Source: JBFMFH01 sp040752275 (GTDB lineage Bacteria; Acidobacteriota; Vicinamibacteria; Vicinamibacterales; JAKQTR01). From it: a DNA stretch of 64,000 nucleotides. Positions 35,012 through 43,217 of the stretch are shown here, one piece after another. Positions within the stretch are counted from its first letter, which is position 1, and each line of letters begins with the position of its first letter. The notes under the pieces are model-generated. The model had not been told where the DNA came from, ran no database searches, and saw only the letters and a list, made by a program, of their open reading frames with translations. The translations under genes were made by a program, and so were the position numbers. Location: the NCBI GenBank assembly GCA_040752275.1, contig JBFMFH010000002.1, positions 74,809-138,808 on the forward strand. The letters are read 5' to 3'.

Positions 35012-35329
35012 TCAGTGCACCGGACCCTTGTTCCAGCCGATGCCTGGCTGCGGCTCCGAGAACGACCGGTACTGCTCCTGCAGCGCAGAGATCAGGCTCG
35101 GCAGGATCTGCACCGGCACGACCACGCGGGCGCGCACGGGTGCGCGCACGATGTGCTCCTGCTGGGCATGCGCGATGTCCCGCTCGGAGAGCGGCATGAC
35201 CTCACAGAACGTCAGCGTGAAGTCGAACGGTGTATGCGACACCGCGCAGAAGTTCGCGTAGATTCGCTGCTCGTTCTCGGGTTCCGCCGGAACGATGGTG
35301 AAGTTGATCTGACGAGTCTCTTCGGGCAT
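35012..35329 (-). CDS. DUF3467 family protein
   Basis: 105 residues. The segment RIYANFCAVSHTPFDFTLTFCEVMP matches the DUF3467 family core, followed by RVVVPVQILPSLISALQEQ. No biochemical role is known to me. No signal peptide or membrane segment. Between lexA (32 nt upstream) and nth (11 nt downstream) in the same direction. Confidence 0.85.
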   Translation of the reverse strand: MPEETRQINFTIVPAEPENEQRIYANFCAVSHTPFDFTLTFCEVMPLSERDIAHAQQEHIVRAPVRARVVVPVQILPSLISALQEQYRSFSEPQPGIGWNKGPVH

Positions 35330-35361
35330 CGGATCCCTCTGGCGCGTCCGGAGGCGGCGCG

Positions 35362-35970
35362 TCAGTACTTCCGCATCACGCCGACGACCACGCCCTGGAT
35401 CTGAACCAGGTCGGGCGCGATCAGAATCGGCTGGACAGCTGGGTTGGCCGGCTGCAGTCGTACGCGGCCGTCGTCCCGGTAGAACTTCTTGAGCGTGACC
35501 TCGCTGCCGCCGAGCAGCGCAATGACCATCTCGCCGTTCTCGGCGGTCTTGCGATCCTCGACGATGACGAAGTCACCGTCCCGGATCTGCTCGTCGATCA
35601 TCGAATCGCCCCGGACCTTCAGGACGTAGGTGTCCCGCTTGCCCACGAGGCCTTCAGGCACGGCGATGCTCTCGTTCGACGCGATCGCCTCGATCGGCAC
35701 ACCCGCCGCGACAAAACCGAGCAGCGGCAGCTCGACCGCCCGTCCGCCCCCGCGGGTGGGCATCAACTCGACCGAGCGGCTCCGGTTCCACGCGCGCCGG
35801 ATGAATCCCTTCTCCTGCAAGTTCGTCAGGTGCTTGTGCACGGTGGCCAGCGACGAGAGGCTGAAGCGGCGGCCGATCTCCTCGAGGCTCGGGGCATAAC
35901 CGTGCTGCTGGATGAACTCGGCGAGATAGTCGAGTATCTCCCGCTGGCGCTTCGTCAGTGGCAGGGCCAA
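35362..35970 (-). CDS. lexA: SOS repressor LexA
   Basis: 202 residues. Winged-helix DNA-binding domain (1-70), cleavage site A89-G90 (FVAAGVP), catalytic S123 (RGDSM) and K161 (VTLKKF), so RecA-stimulated self-cleavage should be intact. The start is TTG 35970, with AGGAGG exactly 8 nt upstream; an ATG between them is out of frame. Promoter at 36013-36041. I found neither an E. coli-type CTGT-N8-ACAG nor a GAAC-N4-GTTC operator, so the operator may differ, as is known for other non-model phyla. Confidence 0.96.
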   Translation of the reverse strand: MALPLTKRQREILDYLAEFIQQHGYAPSLEEIGRRFSLSSLATVHKHLTNLQEKGFIRRAWNRSRSVELMPTRGGGRAVELPLLGFVAAGVPIEAIASNESIAVPEGLVGKRDTYVLKVRGDSMIDEQIRDGDFVIVEDRKTAENGEMVIALLGGSEVTLKKFYRDDGRVRLQPANPAVQPILIAPDLVQIQGVVVGVMRKY

Positions 35971-36012
35971 GGTGTCATCCTCCTCCCGGGTCCGACGTTT
36001 CCACGCGCAACT

Positions 36013-36041
36013 ACTGTATGCAAAAGAAAGGCGAAGGTCAA
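36013..36041 (-). promoter_or_regulatory. lexA promoter
   Basis: On the minus strand TTGACC (36041-36036), a 17-nt spacer, and TACAGT (36018-36013). Transcription would start near 36006, giving a 36-nt leader with AGGAGG in it. It probably serves the whole lexA-DUF3467-nth-metallopeptidase-ksgA run. Confidence 0.75.
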
Positions 36042-36204
36042 CCCGGCGGATGTAAGATGCATCCGGGGTGTCACCTCCGCGCCCTGGCCCTGTCTAAACC
36101 CTTCAGGGGGCGAGCCCGGGACGCTGGCCGCGCCCGGACGACACGTCCGGGGAGGGGGCGCCGGCCCGGTCGGCCACCGCGCCCGCCCGCGACAGGTGAT
36201 GCGC

Positions 36205-36852
36205 ATGAACAGCCGCGCCGGAGAGTTGGTGGCGCACGGTCGACTCGGATGGACCATGACGGTTGTCGCACAGGACGCCGGCCTGCGGGCTGACCGCACG
36301 GCCTTGGAGGCCCTCGACGATCGGGGCTTGGTCGAGACGTGCCTGGCAGGACGGACCGAAGCCTTCGACCTCATCGTCGAGCGCCACCGGCGCAACGTCT
36401 ACCGGCTGTGCTACCGGTTCGCCGGGAGGCACGAAGATGCGGCCGATCTCACGCAGGATGTGTTCCTGCGTGCGTTCAAGGGGCTACGTTCCTTCCGGGG
36501 AGACGCGAGCCTCTCGACGTGGCTGTACCGCGTCGGCGTCAACGTCTGTCTGAACCGCGTGGCGGCGAAAGCTCCACCTCTCGATCCCCTCGACACGGTT
36601 CCCCACCTGCCGGCTCAGGTGGATGACCCGTCGGCGAACCTCTTCAGGGCGGAGCGGGCGGCTCGCGTCAGAGCGGCGATAGGCCGGTTGCCGAGGAAGC
36701 AGCGGGCCACGCTGATCCTGCGCGTCTACCAGGAGCTGTCCAACCAGGAGATCGCTGACGTGCTGGGCACCACGGTGGGGGCGGTGAAAGCCAACGTGTT
36801 CCACAGTCTCGAGAACCTGAAGAAGATGCTGGCGAAGGAGGACGTGCGATGA
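36205..36852 (+). CDS. ECF RNA polymerase sigma factor
   Basis: 215 residues. Region 2 (VYRLCYRFAGRHEDAADLTQDVFLRAFKGL, STWLYRVGVNVCLNR) and region 4 (LPRKQRATLILRVYQELSNQEIADVLGTTVGAVKANVFHSLENL). Start set at ATG 36205 because AGGTGAT (36194-36200), a good match to the anti-Shine-Dalgarno, lies just before; ATG 36256 is possible. Upstream, a 7-bp hairpin CCCGGAC/GTCCGGG sits at 36133-36151. Overlaps its anti-sigma gene by 4 nt (ATGA). Confidence 0.9.
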   Translation: MNSRAGELVAHGRLGWTMTVVAQDAGLRADRTALEALDDRGLVETCLAGRTEAFDLIVERHRRNVYRLCYRFAGRHEDAADLTQDVFLRAFKGLRSFRGDASLSTWLYRVGVNVCLNRVAAKAPPLDPLDTVPHLPAQVDDPSANLFRAERAARVRAAIGRLPRKQRATLILRVYQELSNQEIADVLGTTVGAVKANVFHSLENLKKMLAKEDVR

Positions 36853-37454
36853 CGTTGACGTCGCACCTGACAGAGACCGAGCTGGTCGAGTTGCTGGACG
36901 ACCAGGCCGGCGACAGGGCGCGGGCGCACGCATCCGCGTGTCCGTCGTGTGGCGCGCGCGTCGAGGTACTGCGGCACACGTGGGCGCTCGTCGAGTCCGA
37001 CGAGGCGGCCGAGCCATCGCCGCTCTTCTGGAGCCACTTGTCGTCTCGTGTGGCCGCAGCGATCCGATCCGAGGAGATCGACGCCCGCCGATGGCACGCC
37101 TGGCGGTGGGTGTTGGCAGCGGCTCCGGCGTTGGCCGTCGTGCTCGCGATCGCGGTCCTGTGGCGGCCCGCACGAACCGGGCAGCCCATCCCCCGCGCCG
37201 AGGTCACGCCCGCGCCAGCGGCTGCGGAAGCCGACGTTGCGGCGGCCGGCATGCTTGCATTCAGCGACGACGCCGACACGACGTGGGAGCTCGTGGCGAC
37301 CCTGTCGGATGGCCTTGCCGAGGAGAGCAGCGGCTCGCCGGTGTTCGAGCCGAGGCTCGGAGCCGCGGACCGCGCCCTGGCCCAGCTGAGTGCGGCTGAG
37401 CAGGAGGAATTGGCCAGACTGCTTGCGGGGGAGATGGGAGGCGGACCGTCGTGA
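36849..37454 (+). CDS. Zinc-finger anti-sigma factor, membrane bound
   Basis: 201 residues. H-x3-C-x2-C motif in AHASACPSCG near residues 27-34, a ZAS-type sigma-binding helix, one transmembrane segment near 82-105 (VLAAAPALAVVLAIAVLW), and a short periplasmic part. It would sequester the sigma factor at 36205. The C-terminal region (LAQLSAAEQEELARLLAGEM) resembles sensor helices of small anti-sigma proteins. Coupled to both neighbours by overlaps. Confidence 0.85.
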   Translation: MTLTSHLTETELVELLDDQAGDRARAHASACPSCGARVEVLRHTWALVESDEAAEPSPLFWSHLSSRVAAAIRSEEIDARRWHAWRWVLAAAPALAVVLAIAVLWRPARTGQPIPRAEVTPAPAAAEADVAAAGMLAFSDDADTTWELVATLSDGLAEESSGSPVFEPRLGAADRALAQLSAAEQEELARLLAGEMGGGPS

Positions 37455-37996
37455 CCATGAACGAGAGAGGCAGGTGCATCGCCGCCGGGGCGGGCATGCT
37501 CGTGGCGGCCCTGGTGTGTGCGCTTCCATCTGGCGTGTTGGCCCAGCAGCCGGCGCCGGCGAACCAGGCGCGGCCGATGCCGCCAGGCGAGGTCCAGCGG
37601 CTCTTCGATGCTTACACCATCATCCAGGCTCAGCAGACGCTTGGCCTCAGCGACGAGACCTTTGCCGCGTTCCTCCCGCGCCTCCGCGAGCTGCAGCAGG
37701 TGAGACGCAAGTACGACCAGGCGAGGCAGCAACTGGTGACCCGCCTCGGCCGGCTGGCGGCCGCCGACCCGATCAATGAAGCGGAGATCCAGGTGGCGCT
37801 CAAGGCCCTGGCTGATCTAGACGACCAGCACGCCGCCGACATGAGGCGGTCGTACGGGGCCCTCGATGAAACGCTGGACCTTCGCCAGCGAGCCCGGTTC
37901 CGCGCGTTCGAGCAGCAGATAGAACGCCGGAAGTTCGACCTGATGCTGCGCGCCCGGCGCGGCGGGGCCCCGGGAGTGCCGCCCGCCAGCCGCTGA
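37451..37996 (+). CDS. Periplasmic CpxP/Spy-like (LTxxQ) protein
   Basis: 181 residues. Signal peptide (MLVAALVCALPSGVLAQ), then an all-helical, Arg/Gln/Leu-rich body (YTIIQAQQTLGLSDETFAAFLPRLRELQQVRRKY) shaped like Spy/CpxP family chaperones or metal-sensing adaptors. The third gene of the sigma/anti-sigma unit (GTGA overlap), it is a natural regulator or target of envelope stress. The family link is by pattern, not a direct match. Confidence 0.72.
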   Translation: MTMNERGRCIAAGAGMLVAALVCALPSGVLAQQPAPANQARPMPPGEVQRLFDAYTIIQAQQTLGLSDETFAAFLPRLRELQQVRRKYDQARQQLVTRLGRLAAADPINEAEIQVALKALADLDDQHAADMRRSYGALDETLDLRQRARFRAFEQQIERRKFDLMLRARRGGAPGVPPASR

Positions 37997-38043
37997 GGCG
38001 CAGCCGTCTCGACAGGGCGCGCGGCCAGGGTTAGACTCAGCAG

Positions 38044-38664
38044 GTGGGTGCCCGCGTGCCTCTCGTCCTGGCTGTTGCGCTGTCTGCCTGGGCTGCAGGG
38101 GCCCCGGCGCTGCAGCGGGAGGCGCTGCCCTTCGCCCCCACCGACGCCGATCGTTTCGCGTCCAAGTTGTCGGCCATTGTCAAGCGGAGCGCCGCGACGT
38201 CGCACGGCCGCGAAGCGGCGATTCTGCGAACGGTTGTCACCGAGCCCGAACTCAACGCGTATTTGAAGTACCGGGCCCAGTCACAGATGCCGACGGGTGT
38301 CGTCGACCCGTACATCTGGGTGCTCGGCAGCGGACGCCTGGCCGGGGCCGCCACGGTCGACCTCGATCGCGTCCGCACCTCGAGGGAGCGCGGGTGGCTG
38401 GATCCGATGCAGCTCCTGCACGGTCGACTGCCGGTCGGCGCGACTGGCGTGCTGCAGACGGCGAACGGCGTCGGGCGATTCGAGCTCGAGTCTGCTCGCG
38501 TGAGCGGCATTCCCGTACCGCGAGCCCTGCTCCAGGAACTCGTGACGTTCTACACGCGGACGGAGGCCAATCCCGAAGGTGTGAGCCTGGATCGGCCCTT
38601 CGCGCTCCCCGCAGGCATCCGGCGCATCGACGTGGAGACGGGCCGGGCGGTCATCGTGCAGTGA
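38044..38664 (+). CDS. Exported protein of unknown function
   Basis: 206 residues with a GTG start and an Ala/Leu-rich signal peptide ending near ALQ. The mature part has a mixed alpha-beta pattern (VVTEPELNAYLKYRAQSQMPTGV, VDLDRVRTSRER) with no motif I can assign. Its stop overlaps the recG start (GTGA), an odd partner for an exported protein; the coupling may only reflect compact packing. Confidence 0.75.
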   Translation: MGARVPLVLAVALSAWAAGAPALQREALPFAPTDADRFASKLSAIVKRSAATSHGREAAILRTVVTEPELNAYLKYRAQSQMPTGVVDPYIWVLGSGRLAGAATVDLDRVRTSRERGWLDPMQLLHGRLPVGATGVLQTANGVGRFELESARVSGIPVPRALLQELVTFYTRTEANPEGVSLDRPFALPAGIRRIDVETGRAVIVQ

Positions 38665-40748
38665 GCCTGGACCGTGAACTCCGAGCGCTCCGGGGCGTGG
38701 GTCCGCGCCGCGCCGCCGATCTGCAGAAGGCGGGTCTGACCACGGTCGGCGACCTCGTCGCCCGGTTTCCCACCCGCTACGAGGACCGGGCGAGGTTCCG
38801 CGACCTGGCGACGCTCCGCGCGGGCGACGAAGCCACGATCGACGGGAGCGTGGTCTCGTGCGGAATACATCTGACCCGCCGCCGGGGATTTCGGATCTTC
38901 GACGCACTGGTGCGCACCCGCGACGGCTCAATCCGGGCCGTGTGGCTGAACCAGCCGTTCATGGCCGATGTGATCCGCCGCGGGGCTCGGGTCGTCCTGC
39001 ATGGGCGGGCCGAGGTGCATGAGCGTGGCGGCCTCCAGCTCACCAATCCCCAGTACGAGATCGTCGCGGATGAGGACGGCACGTCGCTGCACACCGGCCG
39101 CACCGTTCCGGTCTACGAGAAGACGGGAACGCTCACGGCCCGGATGCAGCGCACGCTCGTGCACGACGCCCTGGCGCTCGTTGCGTCCGACGTCCCTGCG
39201 CTGCTGCCGGCCTGGGTGGAGTCTGAACTGGGCCTGCCGCCCTTCGCCCGGGCTCTCCGGGAGTCGCACTTCCCGGACCCTGCGGCCGATCTCGACACGC
39301 TGAACCGGTTCCGAACGCCGGCCCAGGTGCGCGTGATTCTCGAGGAGTTCTTCCACTTCCAGCTCGGTCTGCTGCTCCGGCGCCGGGCGGCGGATGCCGA
39401 ACGCAAGCCGCGCCCCGTCGTAGTCGATGACCGCGTCCGGGCTGCCGCCCGCGCCGTGCTGCCCTTCAGACTGACGGCCGGCCAGCGCGCGGCGGTCAAG
39501 AGCATCGTCGCCGACATGACGCGCCCGCAGCCGATGCACCGGCTGCTGCAGGGGGACGTCGGGTCGGGCAAGACCATCGTGGCCGTGCTGGCCGCGGTCG
39601 TGGCGATGGAGAACCGCCTGCAGGTGGCGTTCATGGTGCCGACCGAGGTCCTCGCCGACCAGCACCTGCTCTTGCTGCGGCGACTGCTCGAGCCCGCCGG
39701 ATACCGGGTCGGCCTGCTGAGCGGATCACTCCCGGCCGCCGAGCGGCGCGAGATCCTCGACGGGTTGCGCACCGGGCGCATCCGGTTCGTCGTCGGCACG
39801 CAAGCGTTGGTGCAGGCGGATGTGGAGTTCGCAGACCTTGGCCTGGCCGTGATCGACGAGCAGCACCGCTTTGGCGTAATCCAGCGGGCGGTTCTTCGCG
39901 AGAAGGGCTGGCGGCCGGACGTGCTGGTCATGACGGCGACACCAATCCCGCGTACCCTGGCGCTGACGGTGTACGGAGATCTCGACGTCTCGGTCATTGG
40001 TGATCGGCCGCCGGGGCGGCAACGCGTGACCACCCGGAGTGTGCCCGAATCCGCCCGAGACGACGTCTACCGGCACATCAGGTCGCAGGTCGACGGGGGA
40101 CACCAAGCCTACATCGTCTACCCCCTGGTCGAGGAGTCGTGCAAGGTCGATGTACGCGCGGCGAGCCGCATGGCCGATCACCTCGCGCAGGAGGTCTTTC
40201 CCGACCTGAGGCTGGCACTCCTGCACGGCCGGCTGACCGGCGAGCAGAAGGACCGCATCATGCAGGCATTCGCCGCCGGTCTGATCGACGTCCTCGTCTC
40301 GACCAGTGTCATCGAGGTTGGCATCGACGTGCCGAACGCCACGGCGATCGTCATCGAGCATGCCGAGCGGTTCGGCCTGGCCCAACTGCACCAGCTGCGG
40401 GGCCGCGTCGGGCGGGGCCCCGCGCCCTCGTCGTGCGTGCTCGTGTACCAGGAGCCCCTGACCGAAGCGGCCCGGGCGAGGCTCGACGCCCTCGTGCACA
40501 CCGAGGATGGATTCGTGATCGCGGAGCGTGACCTCGAGCAGCGGGGGCCGGGTGATGTCTTCGGCACGAGACAGTCCGGCGCGCCGGCGCTGCGATCGGG
40601 CGATCTGAAACGCGATCACGATCTGATGGAGGATGCTCGCCGGTACGCGCTGGCCGAACTCGACTGCCGGGCTGGCGGCGACGATGATCGCTGGGGACAG
40701 ATGCGGGCGGCGTGGGCCAGCCGCTTCGGGTTGTCGGCGATTGGGTAG
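38661..40748 (+). CDS. recG: ATP-dependent DNA helicase RecG
   Basis: 695 residues. Reverses stalled replication forks and processes branched DNA. The N-terminal wedge/OB domain is followed by motor motifs: Walker A GDVGSGKT (about 297), DEQHRFGV (about 398), MTATPIPRTLALT, STSVIEVGIDVPNA and the RGRVGRG block, then the RecG C-terminal helix. GTG start. Full length for the family. Confidence 0.96.
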   Translation: MSLDRELRALRGVGPRRAADLQKAGLTTVGDLVARFPTRYEDRARFRDLATLRAGDEATIDGSVVSCGIHLTRRRGFRIFDALVRTRDGSIRAVWLNQPFMADVIRRGARVVLHGRAEVHERGGLQLTNPQYEIVADEDGTSLHTGRTVPVYEKTGTLTARMQRTLVHDALALVASDVPALLPAWVESELGLPPFARALRESHFPDPAADLDTLNRFRTPAQVRVILEEFFHFQLGLLLRRRAADAERKPRPVVVDDRVRAAARAVLPFRLTAGQRAAVKSIVADMTRPQPMHRLLQGDVGSGKTIVAVLAAVVAMENRLQVAFMVPTEVLADQHLLLLRRLLEPAGYRVGLLSGSLPAAERREILDGLRTGRIRFVVGTQALVQADVEFADLGLAVIDEQHRFGVIQRAVLREKGWRPDVLVMTATPIPRTLALTVYGDLDVSVIGDRPPGRQRVTTRSVPESARDDVYRHIRSQVDGGHQAYIVYPLVEESCKVDVRAASRMADHLAQEVFPDLRLALLHGRLTGEQKDRIMQAFAAGLIDVLVSTSVIEVGIDVPNATAIVIEHAERFGLAQLHQLRGRVGRGPAPSSCVLVYQEPLTEAARARLDALVHTEDGFVIAERDLEQRGPGDVFGTRQSGAPALRSGDLKRDHDLMEDARRYALAELDCRAGGDDDRWGQMRAAWASRFGLSAIG

Positions 40749-40838
40749 GCGCCCGTCACTTCGGGACCGGCCCTCCGGCACGCCCTGCGATGGGCCGGGC
40801 CTGGCCGAGCGGCGACACCACGCGGACCCCGGCCTGGT

Positions 40839-40854
40839 CCCCCGCGTTCGGGGG
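40839..40854 (+). terminator. Hairpin after recG
   Basis: CCCCCG (40839-40844), CGTT loop, CGGGGG (40849-40854), about 90 nt after the recG stop and 47 nt before rsmD. No T-run, so possibly a Rho-independent-like or RNA-stabilising stem. No other element is visible in the 153-nt gap. Confidence 0.35.
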
Positions 40855-40901
40855 TTAGGAAGAACGGCGGGTTGGCGGTGCGAGAGAGGTGAAGCGAGCG
40901 C

Positions 40902-41474
40902 ATGAGGGTCATTGCCGGGCGCTACCGGAGCCGTCGCCTGAGGGCGCCGTCTTGGGCCGGGCTGCGCCCCACGTCCGATCGCGTGAAGGAGACGCTCTTC
41001 AACGTGGTGGCGGGGAGGATCGGCGGGGCCGTGGTGCTCGACGGGTTTGCCGGGTCGGGTGCCCTCGGCATCGAGGCTCTCAGTCGGGGCGCGACGGAGG
41101 TGGTCTTCGTCGATTCGGACAAGCGGGCCGTTGACCTGATTGCCCGCAACCTGGCGGCCATCGGCATCGAAAGCGGCTATGTTATGATGCGCTCCGGCTT
41201 GGTGGAGGCGCTTGGCTGCCTCCCCGACCGACAGCGCTTCGAGCTCGCCCTGCTGGACCCCCCGTATGAGCACGCCGACCTCGAGAGCATCCTTTCCATC
41301 GTGGCGGGTCGGATGGTCCCAGAGGGAGTGATTGTGCTCGAGCACGCGCGCCGACGCGAGGTTCCCGCCCGCGCGGGACGTGCCGAGCGGGTCAGGCAGA
41401 TCGTGGTGGGCGACAGCACCCTCTCCCTGTACCGGATGGCGCCGGCGGCAGCCAGAGCCATGGAGGAGACATGA
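40902..41474 (+). CDS. rsmD: 16S rRNA (guanine-966-N2)-methyltransferase RsmD
   Basis: 190 residues. SAM-dependent methyltransferase: MRVIAGRYRSRRL N-terminus, RPTSDRVKETLFN, motif I VVLDGFAGSGALGIEALSRG, and LLDPPYEH (NPPY-type active site). Start has AGAGGTGA 9 nt upstream. Overlaps coaD by 4 nt, the usual rsmD-coaD pairing in bacteria. Confidence 0.95.
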   Translation: MRVIAGRYRSRRLRAPSWAGLRPTSDRVKETLFNVVAGRIGGAVVLDGFAGSGALGIEALSRGATEVVFVDSDKRAVDLIARNLAAIGIESGYVMMRSGLVEALGCLPDRQRFELALLDPPYEHADLESILSIVAGRMVPEGVIVLEHARRREVPARAGRAERVRQIVVGDSTLSLYRMAPAAARAMEET

Positions 41475-41974
41475 CCGTGTCGCCCGAGCGGATCGCCGTG
41501 TATCCCGGGTCGTTCGACCCCCTGACCAACGGACACGTGGACATCATCCTGCGCGGGGCGCGTCTGTTTGACCGGATCATCGTTGCCGTGCTCCGCAACG
41601 CCGAGAAGGCGCCGCTGTTCACGCCGGAGGAGCGGATGTCGACGATCAGCGAAGTTTTCGCCGGGTACCCCAACGTCGAGGTCGACAGCTTCGAGGGCCT
41701 GCTCGTGGACTACGCCCACCGGAAGTCGGCATCCGTGATCGTGCGGGGGTTGCGGGCCGTGTCCGACTTCGAGTACGAGTTGCAGATGGCGCTCATGAAC
41801 CGCCGGCTGGGGCCGGAGATCGAAACGGTGTTCATGATGCCGGCCGAGCAGTACACCTACGTGAGCTCTCGGCTGATCAAGGAGGTGTTCGCGCTCGGCG
41901 GCCCCGTCGCCGGGCTCGTCCCGGAAGTGGTCGAGGTGCACCTGCGGATGAAGCGCGGCGCCAGTCCCGCGTGA
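41471..41974 (+). CDS. coaD: Phosphopantetheine adenylyltransferase
   Basis: 167 residues. Penultimate step of coenzyme A synthesis. Nucleotidyltransferase motif YPGSFDPLTNGH (H22 in the T/HxGH site), IVRGLRAVSDFEYE and the ISSTxIR-equivalent YVSSRLIKEV. Length normal. ATGA overlap with rsmD. Confidence 0.97.
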   Translation: MTVSPERIAVYPGSFDPLTNGHVDIILRGARLFDRIIVAVLRNAEKAPLFTPEERMSTISEVFAGYPNVEVDSFEGLLVDYAHRKSASVIVRGLRAVSDFEYELQMALMNRRLGPEIETVFMMPAEQYTYVSSRLIKEVFALGGPVAGLVPEVVEVHLRMKRGASPA

Positions 41975-41999
41975 CTGAGTCCAGTCAGAGGAGTCGTCC

Positions 42000-43217
42000 A
42001 TGAGCGTCAGTGAGCTAGCCCAGTCCATCATCGAGTCGCCGACGCTGCGGCTCAATGAGGAGGCCCGTCTGCTGCGGGAGCGCGGAGAACCGGTCATCCA
42101 CCTGGGGATCGGGGAGCCGAAGAACAAGACGCCGGTGACGGCGATCCTGAGCGCGGCCTCGAAGCTGAATCAGGGGGACGTGAAGTACTGCCCCAGCGAC
42201 GGCACCCCGTCGCTCAAGAAGGCCATCATCCGGTACACCGAGGAGAACTACGATCGGGTGGTCGCGCCGGAGAACGTGATCGTCTCGTCCGGCGCCAAGC
42301 AGTCGCTCTTCAACCTGCTGTACTGCCTGCTCAACCCTCAGGACGAAGCCGTGATCCTGGCGCCGTACTGGGTGAGCTATCCGGAGATGGTCAAGATGGT
42401 GTACGGCGTGCCGGTGATCGTCACGCCGGAAGACGGCGGCTTCCATCCGCGGATGGCCGACATCGAGCGGGTCGTCGGTTCCGCGACCAAGGTGCTCATC
42501 GTCAATAGCCCGAACAACCCCAGCGGGATCGTCTACCGCGAGGAGTTCATCGCGGAGATCGTGGAGTTCTGCGAGCGCCGGAAGATCTACCTGATCATGG
42601 ACGACATCTACCACAAGCTCGTCTTCGACGGGAAGCGCGCGGCGCCGGCCTACGCCTTCTCCGACAAGTCGATCGAAGACAGCCGGATCATCACGGTGAA
42701 CGGCATCGCGAAGCTGTACGGGATGACCGGATTCCGGATCGGGTGGACGGTGGCGCCTCGCCGGCTGGTCGAGGTCATGAACAACGTCCAGGCGCAGACC
42801 ACGTCGTGCGCGTCGCCGGTCATGCAGGCCGGCGCGGAGGGGGCGCTCCTGGGCCTGCAGAGCTTCGTCGAGGGCCTGCGGCTGTCGATTCAGAACAACC
42901 GCGACGTGATCATGCGTGAGCTCTCGTCGTTCAACGGCGTGAAGACCTATCGGCCGGACGGCACCTTCTATTGCTTGCCGGACTTTCGCGCCTACAGCAA
43001 CAGCTCGGTCGAACTGTCGAAGTTCCTCCTGAAGAAGGCCATGGTCGTCACCGTGCCAGGCAAGGAGTTCGGCATGGAGGGCCACCTGCGGCTGAGCTTC
43101 TCGGGGACGGTGAAGGACGTGACCGAAGGCATCACGCGCATCAAGTGGGCCCTCGATCCGGCGTCACCCAACGACATCTACATCGGCGACAGGAAGCTGA
43201 TCAGGGACTGGCTATGA
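42000..43217 (+). CDS. aspC: Class I aspartate aminotransferase
   Basis: 405 residues, fold-type I PLP enzyme. K238 in NGIAKLYGMTG is the Schiff-base lysine (the more usual residue before it is Ser); SPNNPSG holds the PLP-binding Asn; DDIYHKL and FRIGW complete the site. Most like the archaeal/thermophile-type AspAT. It overlaps pckA, so transamination to oxaloacetate and its conversion to PEP may be coregulated. Confidence 0.92.
   Translation: MSVSELAQSIIESPTLRLNEEARLLRERGEPVIHLGIGEPKNKTPVTAILSAASKLNQGDVKYCPSDGTPSLKKAIIRYTEENYDRVVAPENVIVSSGAKQSLFNLLYCLLNPQDEAVILAPYWVSYPEMVKMVYGVPVIVTPEDGGFHPRMADIERVVGSATKVLIVNSPNNPSGIVYREEFIAEIVEFCERRKIYLIMDDIYHKLVFDGKRAAPAYAFSDKSIEDSRIITVNGIAKLYGMTGFRIGWTVAPRRLVEVMNNVQAQTTSCASPVMQAGAEGALLGLQSFVEGLRLSIQNNRDVIMRELSSFNGVKTYRPDGTFYCLPDFRAYSNSSVELSKFLLKKAMVVTVPGKEFGMEGHLRLSFSGTVKDVTEGITRIKWALDPASPNDIYIGDRKLIRDWL

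Noticed and set aside
35971..36060. SOS box near lexA
   Set aside because: Neither CTGT-N8-ACAG nor GAAC-N4-GTTC is present; CTGTATGC alone is part of the -10 complement.
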